DNA from: JABMMZ01 sp040386935
GTDB taxonomy: Bacteria; Bacteroidota; Bacteroidia; NS11-12g; UBA955
Assembly: GCA_040386935.1 (NCBI GenBank)
Contig: JAZKEQ010000026.1
Coordinates: forward strand, 1-64,000
Direction: 5' to 3'
DNA: 64,000 nucleotides
Made by a program: the position numbers and the translations under genes. Positions 51,746-61,193 of this stretch are shown one piece after another; within the stretch, counting starts at the first letter, position 1; each line of letters starts with the position of its first letter. The notes under the pieces were generated by a model. That model was not told where the DNA came from and did no database searches. It was given only the letters and a program-made list of their open reading frames with translations.

Positions 51746-53638
51746 TTATGCTGCTTCTTCTGTATCGTCTTCTTTATCGTCTGTTGGCTTGTCGAGGGCC
51801 AGATCTTTTTCTATGTATAAATTATCAATGATGAACTCCTGACGTTCAGGGGTGTTTTTACCCATGTAATACTTCAGCAGTTTTTCGATACTGGTTTCTT
51901 TTGTAAGAATGATAGGCTCCAGTCGCATGTCTTCACCAATAAAGTTTTCGAACTCTCCGGGAGATATTTCACCCAATCCTTTGAATCGTGTTATCTCCGG
52001 TTTGTTGCCGAGTTTAGCGATGGCGCGTTGACGCTCTTCATCACTGTAACAATAAATCGTTTCTTTCTTATTCCTCACCCTGAACAACGGTGTTTGCAAA
52101 ATGTAAACGTGGCCGTTTCTCACCAAATCAGGAAAGAACTGAAGGAAGAAGGTCATGAGCAATAAACGAATGTGCATGCCATCAACGTCAGCATCGGTAG
52201 CAATTACCACTTTGTTAAATCTCAGATTATCCAATCCTTCTTCTATGTCGAGTGCGTGTTGCAGTAAATTGAATTCTTCGTTTTCGTAAACTACTTTCTT
52301 TTTCAGTCCATAGCAATTCAAAGGTTTACCCCTTAAACTGAATACCGCCTGTAATTCTACATTTCTGCTTTTGGTAATACTTCCACTCGCACTGTCACCC
52401 TCGGTAATAAAGATGGTGGTATCAAATTTTTCATCTTTCTCGTCCGTTAAATGCAGTCTGCAATCGCGCAATTTTTTGTTGTGCAGATTGGCTTTTTTGG
52501 CCCTTTGTTGCGCTAGTTTACGAACACCTGCCATATCCTTACGCTCACGCTCGTTTTGCAATATTTTTTTCAATATCGCATCGGCAGTGCTTGGATTTTT
52601 ATGCAGATAGTTGTCGAGCACCTTCATCAGATTTTCACTCACAAATGAACGCATGCCCTGACCGCCCGGAGCAATTTCTGTACTGCCCAGTTTGGTTTTG
52701 GTTTGCGATTCAAATACCGGCTCCTGAACCCTTACAGCGATTGCCGCAGTAATGGATGTTCTGACATCTGAGGCATCAAAATCTTTTTTATAAAACTCGC
52801 GTAGGGTTTTTACCACGGCTTCTTTAAAAGCACCCAAGTGGGTACCACCCTGAGTGGTGTATTGTCCGTTAACGAATGAATAGTATTCCTCGCCATATTG
52901 GTGACCGTGGGTAATGGCTACTTCAAAGTCTTCTTCCCTAAAGTGCATGATAGGGTAGAGGATATTCTCAACATCGGCTTTTCTCTCCAACAGGTCCTTC
53001 AAGCCATTTTTTGACAAATAGTTTTGGCCGTTGAAGTTGATGGTTAAGCCTGAATTGAGGAATGCGTAGTTCCAGATTTGTTCAGTTAAAAATTCAGGAA
53101 TAAAGCGGTAGTGTTTGAAGATGGTATTATCCGGTTCAAATATCATCAGGGTGCCGTCTTTGTCTGATGAGGTAGTTTCTTTATGGTCTTTGGTAATTTC
53201 GCCTTTGCTGAATTCTACTTTTTTGGTTTTACCGTCTCTGAATGATTGTACGCAAAAATAGGATGAAAGTGCGTTAACAGCTTTTGTACCAACCCCATTC
53301 AATCCCACAGATTTTTGAAATGCACCTGAGTCGTATTTGCCCCCTGTATTAATTTTGCTGACACAGTCGATGACTTTTCCCAGAGGAATGCCTCGACCGT
53401 AGTCCCTGATCACAACTTTATTGTCTGAAATGGTCACATCGATTTTTTTACCGTGACCCATCATGTGCTCATCGATACTGTTATCTATGATTTCCTTTAC
53501 CAGCACATAAATACCATCATCTGCAGATGCGCCATCTCCAAGTTTTCCAATGTACATCCCCGGACGCATCCGGATGTGTTCTTTCCAATCGAGCGACCGT
53601 ATACTGTCGTCTGTATAATTCGTATTTTGATTCGCCAT
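51746..53638 (-). CDS. parE: DNA topoisomerase IV subunit B
   Basis: 630 residues. GHKL ATP site: EIIDNSIDEHMMGHGK and VIRDYGRGIPLGKV near residues 45-80, then GLNGVGTKAVNALS and TQGGTHLGAFKEAV. TOPRIM motifs: FITEGDSASGSIT and DADVDGMHIRLLLMTFFLQFFPDL. With parC directly downstream it forms a topoisomerase IV operon. A TAATTTCG -7-like box (complement of 53650-53657) lies just upstream of the ATG. Confidence 0.94.
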   Translation of the reverse strand: MANQNTNYTDDSIRSLDWKEHIRMRPGMYIGKLGDGASADDGIYVLVKEIIDNSIDEHMMGHGKKIDVTISDNKVVIRDYGRGIPLGKVIDCVSKINTGGKYDSGAFQKSVGLNGVGTKAVNALSSYFCVQSFRDGKTKKVEFSKGEITKDHKETTSSDKDGTLMIFEPDNTIFKHYRFIPEFLTEQIWNYAFLNSGLTINFNGQNYLSKNGLKDLLERKADVENILYPIMHFREEDFEVAITHGHQYGEEYYSFVNGQYTTQGGTHLGAFKEAVVKTLREFYKKDFDASDVRTSITAAIAVRVQEPVFESQTKTKLGSTEIAPGGQGMRSFVSENLMKVLDNYLHKNPSTADAILKKILQNERERKDMAGVRKLAQQRAKKANLHNKKLRDCRLHLTDEKDEKFDTTIFITEGDSASGSITKSRNVELQAVFSLRGKPLNCYGLKKKVVYENEEFNLLQHALDIEEGLDNLRFNKVVIATDADVDGMHIRLLLMTFFLQFFPDLVRNGHVYILQTPLFRVRNKKETIYCYSDEERQRAIAKLGNKPEITRFKGLGEISPGEFENFIGEDMRLEPIILTKETSIEKLLKYYMGKNTPERQEFIIDNLYIEKDLALDKPTDDKEDDTEEAA

Positions 53639-53752
53639 AACAGAAAAGGCGAAATTATGACAACAAAGTCAAGGATTATTTACAGAGTGTCTGAATTTAT
53701 AAACATTCCCGAAGGTGCTTATCAATACTTTGTTAACGCTGGGTTAAACAAA

Positions 53753-53780
53753 AAAAGGAGGCTAAAAAACCTCCTTTTAA
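53753..53780 (-). terminator. Terminator of the lipoprotein gene at 53798-54646
   Basis: AAAAGGAGG (53753-53761) and CCTCCTTTT (53770-53778) form a perfect 9-bp stem with an 8-base loop; read on the minus strand it ends in a T-run. It separates this lipoprotein gene from parE. Confidence 0.9.
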
Positions 53781-53797
53781 TTAAAAATCGCTGTCAA

Positions 53798-54646
53798 TTA
53801 ATATTTAATGATTATTTTCTGACTGCCGGCTGACAAGGAGGTTAAATAATTGTCAGCATCTGCTTCAACCATGTAAGTATTTACACTGGCACCATTGGCA
53901 GAGCCATCAGATTTGAAATTTTCTTCTACTACAGATGAAGGGAAATAATTGGAGAAGTAAAGTGGTCCTTGACCGCTGAAGCCATATGAGCCGGTTACTG
54001 CCACTAAATAGGGGTGTAATTCGTTCAATGGATTAATTGCTTTGCTAAATGAAGAGGCTTCTACCTGACCACTTTTGTATATTGGATCAGTACCATTGTT
54101 GGTATAACTGGTTAAACGGGTTAAGTTGCCATTGTTGTCGTAACTCATAAACTCCATTTTTGAAATACGATTAACCGATTTTTCGAAATGGGTGAAAGAC
54201 ACCGGTTGGTAGTCCAAATTGGTATAACCGAAAGTATTGATACCAATAGTATCGCCATTGATTTTGCGTTTTATAACTTCAATGATTCTTCCTTTGCTAT
54301 CCAGCTTAAAAGTACCTTGTTCATTCAAAGTATTGGCAGGCATGGTATAAGATTGATACCCTTCTACCACATTAGATGAATTGTAAAGTATTACATACTT
54401 CGCTGATGGTACACCGCTAACAACTGATATAAGTTCTTTAAGTTTTGTAAGATCGTTGTTTAAGTAAGTGAAGTTGATGGTCTGTGAAGTATCTGCCAAT
54501 CCGTAACTTTTCATCAATTTTCTGGTAGGTGCTTTAGTGTCACCTGAGCCATTGTAATTGTTAATGATGGTGTCGCCTTCTTTGCTACAGCTTATCAATA
54601 ACGAGACAAATAGTAATGCGAATAATGAGGTTTTAAGTGTTTTCAT
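53798..54646 (-). CDS. Uncharacterised lipoprotein (YD-repeat-like sequence)
   Basis: 282 residues with lipoprotein signal MKTLKTSLFALLFVSLLISC. The body reads YVILYNSSNVVEGYQSYTM ... TFKLDSKGRIIEVIKRKINGDT ... MEFMSYDNNGNLTRLTSYTNNG. These Y-D-NNGN-L segments resemble the short beta hairpins found in YD-repeat/RHS-like proteins and in DUF4595-type lipoproteins. No catalytic residues are recognisable. Probably outer-surface; function unknown. It has its own promoter and terminator, so it is a single-gene transcript. Confidence 0.78.
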   Translation of the reverse strand: MKTLKTSLFALLFVSLLISCSKEGDTIINNYNGSGDTKAPTRKLMKSYGLADTSQTINFTYLNNDLTKLKELISVVSGVPSAKYVILYNSSNVVEGYQSYTMPANTLNEQGTFKLDSKGRIIEVIKRKINGDTIGINTFGYTNLDYQPVSFTHFEKSVNRISKMEFMSYDNNGNLTRLTSYTNNGTDPIYKSGQVEASSFSKAINPLNELHPYLVAVTGSYGFSGQGPLYFSNYFPSSVVEENFKSDGSANGASVNTYMVEADADNYLTSLSAGSQKIIIKY

Positions 54647-54666
54647 TTTTTTTCTTTATAAAGGTG

Positions 54667-54695
54667 CAAATTTAAAAATTATTAAGTTCAAACAA
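54667..54695 (-). promoter_or_regulatory. Promoter of the 53798-54646 lipoprotein gene
   Basis: On the minus strand, TAAATTTG (complement of 54667-54674) is a perfect -7 box with TTG (complement of 54693-54695) 18 bases upstream. The ATG is about 20 bases downstream of the box. Confidence 0.6.
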
Positions 54696-54776
54696 TAAGT
54701 TAAGCAAAAAAAAGCAATGTAATGGGGAATTAAATTCAATTAAATTATTGATAATCAGCTATATGTTTTTTTGTGT

Positions 54777-54806
54777 TTGGTAACTGTTATTTTTTATCTA
54801 AACTTG
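54777..54806 (+). promoter_or_regulatory. Promoter of the beta-propeller lipoprotein gene
   Basis: TTG at 54777-54779, a 19-base spacer, then TAAACTTG at 54799-54806 (one mismatch). The ATG at 54811 is four bases after the box, implying a leaderless or near-leaderless transcript. Confidence 0.5.
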
Positions 54807-54810
54807 TATA

Positions 54811-55833
54811 ATGAAAAACGCATTAAAAATTAGCAGCTTCATCTGTGCAACCCTATTATTATTGAATGGGTGTAAAAAAACTGAAATAATTAAGGAAGAG
54901 TATAATCCTGCCATACCTGCATACGGCACCTGGGCAGTTGTTTCATCTACTATGCAGGGTGATATGAAATACCTTCAATTCAGTACAGACAAGGTGGCAA
55001 CTGTTTTTTCCGAGAATACATTAGGTTTTAAATCAAGTTCAGCGTCAATATTGACCCCTTTGCCGGATCAATTGCTTTTCGATCCTTATGGTTACGGCAC
55101 TACCTTTATATTCAACTACAAAGTGGTAGGCGATTCAATTTTTATTACCAGTCCAAATTATGGCGATATCAAGGGCGTTAAAAGTTCTGAATCTAATGTA
55201 ACTGGTTGGGCTAAAGTTGTATCAAGAATTGATGAAATTAACGGTGCGTTTTCAGATAACGATTACGGAATTGGTTTTGACGGAACAAATATTTTAATGT
55301 CAGATTATTCAGCGAATAAAGTGAATAAAATTAGCTTGAGTACTCGTCTGCCTGCAGGAAATATAAACGTTTCAGGGTCATATCCTACAACAGTAGAGTT
55401 TGATGGTACAGATATCTGGGTATCAAGTAATGGTTATGACATGATCAACAGATACTCACTAGCAGGAGGATCAGTGCTTTCTACCAGTAAACAAATGGGA
55501 CCATGGATTTATGGCATAGCATTCGACCCAATTTCAACTAATTTGTGGTGTTTTGCAGGTAATACAGATACACTTTACAGTTATAATAAAGGGTCAAATA
55601 CTGTAACCAATAGAATTGGTGTAGGAAATGGTTTCAAAGACATGGCTTGGTCGAATGGCAAGTTGTTTATGGTTAGAAATAATTATATCTACAGAGTGAA
55701 TCCATCACCTTTTGTAGTTGAAAAAACATACAAACTAAAAGAAACTGTTTCTATTTATGGAATAGCTGCAGTTGGTAACGATTTCTGGTTGTCAATTTCA
55801 GGTAACTCACTAATTAAGGTTACACTTAATTAG
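54811..55833 (+). CDS. Lipoprotein with a C-terminal beta-propeller-like repeat region
   Basis: 340 residues with lipobox LLLLNGC. Residues ~25-130 are an unassigned beta-rich domain. From ~145 on there are propeller-like blades: GIGFDGTNILMSDYSANKVNKISL, TTVEFDGTDIWVSSNGYDMINRYSL, GIAFDPISTNLWCFAGNTDTLYSYN, DMAWSNGKLFMVRNNYIYRVN and GIAAVGNDFWLSISGNSLIKV. I count five, similar to the SMP-30/YncE type, so perhaps the propeller is incomplete. Ligand unknown. Divergent from the neighbouring lipoprotein gene. Confidence 0.8.
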   Translation: MKNALKISSFICATLLLLNGCKKTEIIKEEYNPAIPAYGTWAVVSSTMQGDMKYLQFSTDKVATVFSENTLGFKSSSASILTPLPDQLLFDPYGYGTTFIFNYKVVGDSIFITSPNYGDIKGVKSSESNVTGWAKVVSRIDEINGAFSDNDYGIGFDGTNILMSDYSANKVNKISLSTRLPAGNINVSGSYPTTVEFDGTDIWVSSNGYDMINRYSLAGGSVLSTSKQMGPWIYGIAFDPISTNLWCFAGNTDTLYSYNKGSNTVTNRIGVGNGFKDMAWSNGKLFMVRNNYIYRVNPSPFVVEKTYKLKETVSIYGIAAVGNDFWLSISGNSLIKVTLN

Positions 55834-55857
55834 CAAAACAAAAATATTAATGATTGT

Positions 55858-55884
55858 AAAGGCTCCTTTTAGGGGCCTTTTTTT
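55858..55884 (+). terminator. Rho-independent terminator
   Basis: AAAGGCTCC (55858-55866) and GGGGCCTTT (55872-55880) form a 9-bp stem with one G-T pair and a 5-base loop, then Ts. It closes the propeller lipoprotein gene, 25 bases after its stop. Confidence 0.9.
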
Positions 55885-55895
55885 ATGATTGATGA

Positions 55896-56876
55896 TTAAG
55901 AGATTCTTACTCTTAAAGTCTCAACCAATTCGTGCAATGGTCTTTTTTTATCAGATTGAACATCTATCTGATCAAGCATATCAATGGCTGATTTTTCGTA
56001 ATTGTTTTTCAAATTCATGAGGTAGTTGTCACTGCCGCTTACTTTGAATAATGTTCTTACCTGTTCAACCTTAGCAGATAAATCATGCACTTTATTGGTA
56101 TACCAACTGATTAACTGATTGCTTTGGTCTTTTGAAAGGTGTTCAATTGCGTGCAGATAAAGCAATGTTTTTTTATTCTCAATGATATCACCGCCTTCTT
56201 GTTTGCCAATATCCGTTGCTTTGCCAAAAGCATCCAGATAATCATCCTGCAATTGAAAAGCCATGCCAACGTTTAAACCGAATTGATAAAAAGCTTCAGC
56301 CGTTGTCTCAGATAATCCTGCCGCCAATGCGCCTAGTTGTAAGGCAGCAGCAGGTAATACAGCTGTTTTGTATTTAATCATTTCAAGATACTCTGCTTCA
56401 GAAATTTGGAGTTGTTCCGCAATATTCATGTCCATTTGTTGACCTTCACAAACTTCTTTTGCAGTACGGGTAAATATTTGCAACAGTTCTGTTTTATTGC
56501 TGAAGCCCGTACTCAATATTAATTCATAACAACAGATAAGCATATTGTCTCCGGCCAGTATTGCTGTGGCTTCATTCCAGGCTTTATGAACAGCAGGCTT
56601 GCCTCTACGCGTAGGTGCATGGTCCATGATGTCATCGTGTATCAAACTGAAATTGTGAAATGCTTCGATGGCCAGTGCCAGTTTCATCACATCATCATTC
56701 AATTGTAAACCGCTACTTTCGTAGGCCATCAACAATAATCTTGGTCGCATGCGTTTGCCACCCAATTGCATGATATAATTCATCGGGGCATACAGATTAT
56801 CGGGCTGCCCTTTGAAAAGATGATTGTTTAGAAAAGTTTCAAATTTATCTGCGCCTGTTGCGTGTAGGTCTGACAT
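55896..56876 (-). CDS. Polyprenyl (isoprenyl) diphosphate synthase
   Basis: 326 residues. First Asp-rich motif: FSLIHDDIMDHAPTRRGKPAVH; second: MAFQLQDDYLDAFG; the early GGKRMRPRLLLMA binds IPP. The enzyme condenses IPP with an allylic diphosphate. Chain length is not safely predictable by eye; menaquinone side-chain synthesis would fit ubiE elsewhere in the window. It begins within the end of rnr (32-base overlap), so it is probably translationally coupled. Confidence 0.94.
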   Translation of the reverse strand: MSDLHATGADKFETFLNNHLFKGQPDNLYAPMNYIMQLGGKRMRPRLLLMAYESSGLQLNDDVMKLALAIEAFHNFSLIHDDIMDHAPTRRGKPAVHKAWNEATAILAGDNMLICCYELILSTGFSNKTELLQIFTRTAKEVCEGQQMDMNIAEQLQISEAEYLEMIKYKTAVLPAAALQLGALAAGLSETTAEAFYQFGLNVGMAFQLQDDYLDAFGKATDIGKQEGGDIIENKKTLLYLHAIEHLSKDQSNQLISWYTNKVHDLSAKVEQVRTLFKVSGSDNYLMNLKNNYEKSAIDMLDQIDVQSDKKRPLHELVETLRVRIS

Positions 56877-59019
56877 GTTTTTCGTTGCGTGTAGGTCTTT
56901 GGTTGGTTATTAATTGAAGGTCGATGGTGCGGTTGATTTTGTTTGAAGCAGTCACCAACACTGTAACAACATCGCCCATCTTATATTGTTTGAAAAATCT
57001 TGAACCGATTACAGTCATTAATTCTGAATCGTAGGTGTAGTGGTCGTCTCCAATGGTATTAAGTCTTACTAATCCTTCGCACTTATATTCTTTTATTTCT
57101 ACAAACATGCCCCAGTCAGTCAGTCCGCTGATAACACCTTCAAACTGTTTGCCTACCTTCGTTTCCATCCATTCGGCTTGTTTGTATTTAATTGAGGCTC
57201 TTTCTGCATCGCTGGCCAATTGTTCCATTTTAGAACTTTGTTTACAGGCGGCATCCAATTGCGATGTGTTCCATTTACAAATTTGCTCCATGGTCAAGTT
57301 GTTGAGATAACCATACAGCAAACGGTGTGAAATAATATCAGGGTATCTGCGAATAGGAGAGGTGAAGTGGGTGTAGTAGTTGAAATTTAACCCAAAGTGG
57401 TTGGGTTTATTGGGTGTGTATACTGCCTTGGCCATGCTGCGGATACACATGGTGCGCACAACATCCTGCTCAGGTTTGCCTTCTACCGCCAGTGAAATGT
57501 CATTGATGGATTTTCTGAGCACCTGTTCGTTTTCAATGTGAAGGGTGTAACCGAAACGGGCTACAAATTTTTTCAAATCCAGTAAGCGTGTTTCAGCTGG
57601 TTCATCGTGGGTCCTGTATATAAATGGCGGACGGGGTTTCTTTGAATAAACGAATTCAGCAACCGATTTGTTGGCCAGCAGCATCAGTTCTTCAATCATC
57701 TTATTGGTGTCCTGTCTTATTTTCAATTGCATAGACAACGGTTTGAAATCATCATCCAATACAAACTTGAATTCATTCGATTCAAAATTAATGGCGAAGT
57801 TTTCAAAACGTTTTTTAGATAATTCTTTAGCAAAAGTATTCAGATGGAAAAGTTCATCATAATACAGACCTTTACCTTCGTTTAATATTTGTTGCGCCTC
57901 TTCGTAACTGAAGCGTTTATCGGAGTGAATAATCGTTTTACTAAAACGCGTTTTAACGATTTTGAAATCTTTAGATACTTCAAATATCGCAGCAAATGTC
58001 AAGCGGTCTTCGTTGGGTACCAGTGAGCAAATGACATCTGAAAGTTTGAATGGCAACATCGGCACAACCCTGTCGACAAGGTAAACCGAGGTAGCTCTTT
58101 TCAGCGCTTCGTTGTCGAGCAATGAGCCCGGTTGTATGTAATGACTGACATCCGCGATATGGACACCCACTTCAAAATGATCGTTTTCTAATTTGCGGTA
58201 GGAGATAGCATCATCAAAGTCTTTAGCCGTATCAGGGTCGATGGTAATGGTCAATATTTTGCGGTAATCTTCTCTGCCTTCCAGGTCTTTTTTTGTAATG
58301 GCTGAAGGGATGGCTTCTGAAGCCGCCTGCACATCATCTTCGAATGCCTCGGGCAAACCAAACTCAGTGAGTATGGCGTGCATTTCTGTTTTGTGGTCAC
58401 CGGGTTTGCCCAGTAATTCAGTGATATTGGCTTTAGGTAATTGTGTGCCTTTTTTAAATTCTACAATTGTAAAGGCTACTTTATAACCGTGTTTTAGAAG
58501 CGATGCGTCTTTAGCGATAAAGGGCATCTGAAACCTCACATTGTCGGGTTCAATATACCATTGGTGGTTCTTTAATTTGGCAATGCCTGTATAGGTTTTC
58601 TCTGAATGCTTAACGAGTTTAACGACTTTAGCGCGTGGGTTTTTATTGCCCTGTTTCACGATCTCTGCTTCTACTGTATCGAAAGGCAACAAATTGATGC
58701 CCGAAAATTCTACCTGGTAGTCTTCTTCTCGGTCTTCTACAATTAAAAATACCCGGCCATTTTTTGTAATATCAATAACACCCTGAATCACTTTAGGGGC
58801 CATTAATTTATAAAATTTGTATTGCTCGTGTTTGCCTATGGTGTGGTTGTCCACCAACTTATTGAGTATCGGCAGCAGGTCGTCCGCATTCTTGGGTTTG
58901 TTATCGTCATTTAGTTTCGAGAAAATCTGTTTGTGGTTGAGAATCTTGCCTTTGCTTTCGGTAAGTATATCAATAATATTATTTTCTGTCAGTTGAGTAA
59001 TTAGCTTTTTACGACTCAT
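56845..59019 (-). CDS. rnr: Ribonuclease R
   Basis: About 724 residues from ATG 59019 (MSRKKLITQLTENNIIDIL; the frame from 59070 adds 17 residues and runs into the promoter). It has an N-terminal helix-turn-helix-like segment, OB cold-shock domains, and an RNB catalytic core with TIDPDTAKDFDDAISYRKL (Asp cluster), VHIADVSHYIQPGSLLDNEALKRATSVYLVDRVVPMLP and HFTSPIRRYPDIISHRLLYG. An S1 domain (GVISGLTDWGMFVEI) and a basic tail (NEKHVRPTRNRRR) follow. It degrades structured RNA 3' to 5'. A TACCTTTG -7 box (complement of 59036-59043) lies upstream. Confidence 0.96.
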   Translation of the reverse strand: MSRKKLITQLTENNIIDILTESKGKILNHKQIFSKLNDDNKPKNADDLLPILNKLVDNHTIGKHEQYKFYKLMAPKVIQGVIDITKNGRVFLIVEDREEDYQVEFSGINLLPFDTVEAEIVKQGNKNPRAKVVKLVKHSEKTYTGIAKLKNHQWYIEPDNVRFQMPFIAKDASLLKHGYKVAFTIVEFKKGTQLPKANITELLGKPGDHKTEMHAILTEFGLPEAFEDDVQAASEAIPSAITKKDLEGREDYRKILTITIDPDTAKDFDDAISYRKLENDHFEVGVHIADVSHYIQPGSLLDNEALKRATSVYLVDRVVPMLPFKLSDVICSLVPNEDRLTFAAIFEVSKDFKIVKTRFSKTIIHSDKRFSYEEAQQILNEGKGLYYDELFHLNTFAKELSKKRFENFAINFESNEFKFVLDDDFKPLSMQLKIRQDTNKMIEELMLLANKSVAEFVYSKKPRPPFIYRTHDEPAETRLLDLKKFVARFGYTLHIENEQVLRKSINDISLAVEGKPEQDVVRTMCIRSMAKAVYTPNKPNHFGLNFNYYTHFTSPIRRYPDIISHRLLYGYLNNLTMEQICKWNTSQLDAACKQSSKMEQLASDAERASIKYKQAEWMETKVGKQFEGVISGLTDWGMFVEIKEYKCEGLVRLNTIGDDHYTYDSELMTVIGSRFFKQYKMGDVVTVLVTASNKINRTIDLQLITNQRPTRNEKHVRPTRNRRR

Positions 59020-59131
59020 TCGGTAGTAATTTGTACAAAGGTAGATGATAAATTTAAATATATTGGACAATCACGCTTAAACCCAGTATTCGCTTGATGA
59101 ATACAGTAAATACAGGAGAATTTATATCGCT

Positions 59132-59162
59132 TTGTAATGTGATCGGCTTCGTAGTACTTTTG
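59132..59162 (+). promoter_or_regulatory. Promoter of the GTG-initiated lipoprotein gene
   Basis: TTG at 59132-59134 (inside TTTG), a 20-base spacer, then TACTTTTG at 59155-59162, a perfect -7 box. GTG 59170 starts 7 bases later. This is the best-spaced promoter in the window and argues that the GTG is a genuine, short-leader start. Confidence 0.7.
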
Positions 59163-59169
59163 TTGCCAA

Positions 59170-59832
59170 GTGAAACAATCTATCCTCCTGTTTTTTATAA
59201 TGCTTGTTGCATCTGTTGGATGTAATAATGCAGCCAAGCCAACCTGTGATGAACAAGCAGCGATTGATCCGGGTCATTTTAAGTCCGACTGGTCGTATGA
59301 AAATACCACGCTTGGTTTGTCAATGGATTTACCTGATACCATGTTTCTATTGAGTTATTTAGGCCCTTATCAAATGCCGGTACAAATTAAAGATAGTCTT
59401 TTAGATGGTTTAAATTTTGGGCAGCAAATGAGTATTGCCACTATTCGCGCTCAAAAAAATGATCACGATCCTTTCCCTATGATTAATTTGTTCAGACTGA
59501 GTTTCAGAACAGCCCAACCTGAATGGGTGAATGTATTGGGTTCTGGTGTTGTATTCCGATTGGCACCGGCAGATGATAAGGATGCGGACAGATTATTGAA
59601 AGAGTTAAAACAAATGATACAATCATCATCAGTTGCTGATGTTGATATTCCTTTTGGTAAAGATGAGATAAAGGGTGTTGCCATTCATTTTTCACATGAT
59701 GGCATTGAAGGCAATAAAATCATCGCCATCAAACAATTTGGTTGCTTACATCTGGTAGTCGGCATCGACTATGTTAGTAAAGCTGAATTGGATACTATTA
59801 AAACATGGTTGCAGAAAATCCGCTTGAATTAG
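59170..59832 (+). CDS. Uncharacterised lipoprotein with a GTG start
   Basis: 220 residues from GTG 59170; no ATG precedes the signal peptide (KQSILLFFIMLVASVGC, lipobox ASVGC). The rest (LGLSMDLPDTMFLLSYLGPYQMP ... GVAIHFSHDGIEGNKIIAIKQFGCLHLVVGIDYV) is mixed alpha/beta and not assignable. It has a very good promoter and overlaps the convergent outer-membrane protein gene by 3 bases at the stop codons. Function unknown. Confidence 0.78.
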   Translation: MKQSILLFFIMLVASVGCNNAAKPTCDEQAAIDPGHFKSDWSYENTTLGLSMDLPDTMFLLSYLGPYQMPVQIKDSLLDGLNFGQQMSIATIRAQKNDHDPFPMINLFRLSFRTAQPEWVNVLGSGVVFRLAPADDKDADRLLKELKQMIQSSSVADVDIPFGKDEIKGVAIHFSHDGIEGNKIIAIKQFGCLHLVVGIDYVSKAELDTIKTWLQKIRLN

Positions 59833-60509
59833 TCAATCATCTGCCAGTATCTTCTAACCCCTATTTCAATTAGCCCTGATAAAACAACTGTCTGCCTGCT
59901 AACGACTGCGTTCAATTGTAATCCGGAGGTAATAAATAATTTTTGATACAGTCGGGTTTCATTCATGTAGCGGTAACCCAATTGAAACCCCACCGTCCCG
60001 TGTGAATCATAGGGTCCTTTTTCTGCCTCACTATCATTGACAGTTTTTCCTTCGAAGAAAGCACACACACCCAAATTCAATCCCTGATAGTGTTTTGTGG
60101 GTTTTAAGAAAGATGCTTTGTGAATCCACATCCTGTTAAATGCAATGGAATACATGCGGTAACTATTGCTATATCCAAAAGTTTTTTTAGGCAGTCGCCA
60201 GTTAGATGTATCATGAGAAAGATAATCCTTGTATGCCGTATTGTAGCGGGCTGCATTGTTGTATTTATAAAGCAGAATAGTCCCATTGCTCTGGTGATTG
60301 ATCCACTGCGCTCCCAAGCTGATGCCAATGTGATTGCCGTTGGGTTCCCTATCGCCAATGTCGAGTCTCAGACCATTAACAAATGGCAGGGCAGTAGTTA
60401 TATCACCTGCTGAAGAGATATAGGCTTTATTGTAATGCAAGCCGATATTGAATTGTGCTTGAGCAGATGAAACGAATAGGCCGATAATAAAGCAGAGGTA
60501 CTTTTTCAC
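59829..60509 (-). CDS. Probable outer-membrane protein with a GTG start
   Basis: About 226 residues from GTG 60509, which begins the signal peptide KKYLCFIIGLFVSSAQA. The longer frame to 60548 overlaps tag and adds 13 residues with no start advantage. The mature part has alternating aromatic strands (FNIGLHYNKAYI, HIGISLGAQWINHQSNG, GTVGFQLGYRYMNETRLYQKLFI, GLIEIGVRRYWQM), suggesting a small beta-barrel. It starts 5 bases downstream of the tag stop on the same strand. No family assigned. Confidence 0.72.
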   Translation of the reverse strand: MKKYLCFIIGLFVSSAQAQFNIGLHYNKAYISSAGDITTALPFVNGLRLDIGDREPNGNHIGISLGAQWINHQSNGTILLYKYNNAARYNTAYKDYLSHDTSNWRLPKKTFGYSNSYRMYSIAFNRMWIHKASFLKPTKHYQGLNLGVCAFFEGKTVNDSEAEKGPYDSHGTVGFQLGYRYMNETRLYQKLFITSGLQLNAVVSRQTVVLSGLIEIGVRRYWQMID

Positions 60510-60514
60510 AATGA

Positions 60515-61096
60515 TTATAAAGCTGATACAATAGGATGTCTGAAACACTCAGTAATATGGTCGTTCACCATGCCCGCAGCCTGCATGTAGGCATAACAAA
60601 TGGTTGAGCCTACAAATGTAAATCCCCGCTTTTTAAGGTCTATGCTCATGTTGTCGCTTTCGGCACTTGTTACCGGAATATCTTGCTTAACAATTCTTAA
60701 GGTTGGTTTTCCTTTGGCTTTAAATTGCCATATATAATTATCAAAACTGCCGAACTCTTTTTGTATAGCAATAAATGCTTTGGCGTTTTTAACGCAACCG
60801 GTAATTTTTGTGCGATTGCGGATAATGGCTGTATCCTGCATCAGGCATTCAATATCTGTTTCAGTAAATTTAGCTACTTTCATTGGGTCGAAATTGGCGA
60901 AAGCTTTACGGAACCCCTCACGTCTGTATAAAATGGTTTTCCAGCTCAGCCCTGCCTGAAAGGCATCCAGTACAAGAAATTCAAAATGCTTGCGGTCATC
61001 GTGAACAGGCACTCCCCACTCATTGTCGTGGTAGTCATTCATCAGTGCGTCATTGGCTGTCCAGCCACAACGGGTAATTTCGGGCGACTTTGTCAT
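60515..61096 (-). CDS. tag: DNA-3-methyladenine glycosylase I
   Basis: 193 residues, normal Tag length. RCGWTANDALMNDYHDNEWGVPVHDDRKHFEFLVLDAFQAGLSWKTIL is diagnostic. The zinc ligands are covered by the N-terminal Cys/His region and by ICYAYMQAAGMVNDHITECFRH. It removes 3-methyladenine from alkylated DNA. The downstream outer-membrane protein gene follows with 5 bases between. Confidence 0.96.
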   Translation of the reverse strand: MTKSPEITRCGWTANDALMNDYHDNEWGVPVHDDRKHFEFLVLDAFQAGLSWKTILYRREGFRKAFANFDPMKVAKFTETDIECLMQDTAIIRNRTKITGCVKNAKAFIAIQKEFGSFDNYIWQFKAKGKPTLRIVKQDIPVTSAESDNMSIDLKKRGFTFVGSTICYAYMQAAGMVNDHITECFRHPIVSAL

Positions 61097-61193
61097 ATCA
61101 AATCATTGTCGAATATCTTGTAGTAAATAGACAAAACGACTAGTGAGAAACAAATATAATTGTTTCAAATGATAACCCGGAACTGATGCGGGA

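Noticed and set aside
53453..53833. 126-codon plus-strand frame spanning the start of parE and the next gap
   Set aside because: Mostly antisense to parE; the part outside contains the terminator hairpin of the neighbouring gene, and no motif is seen.
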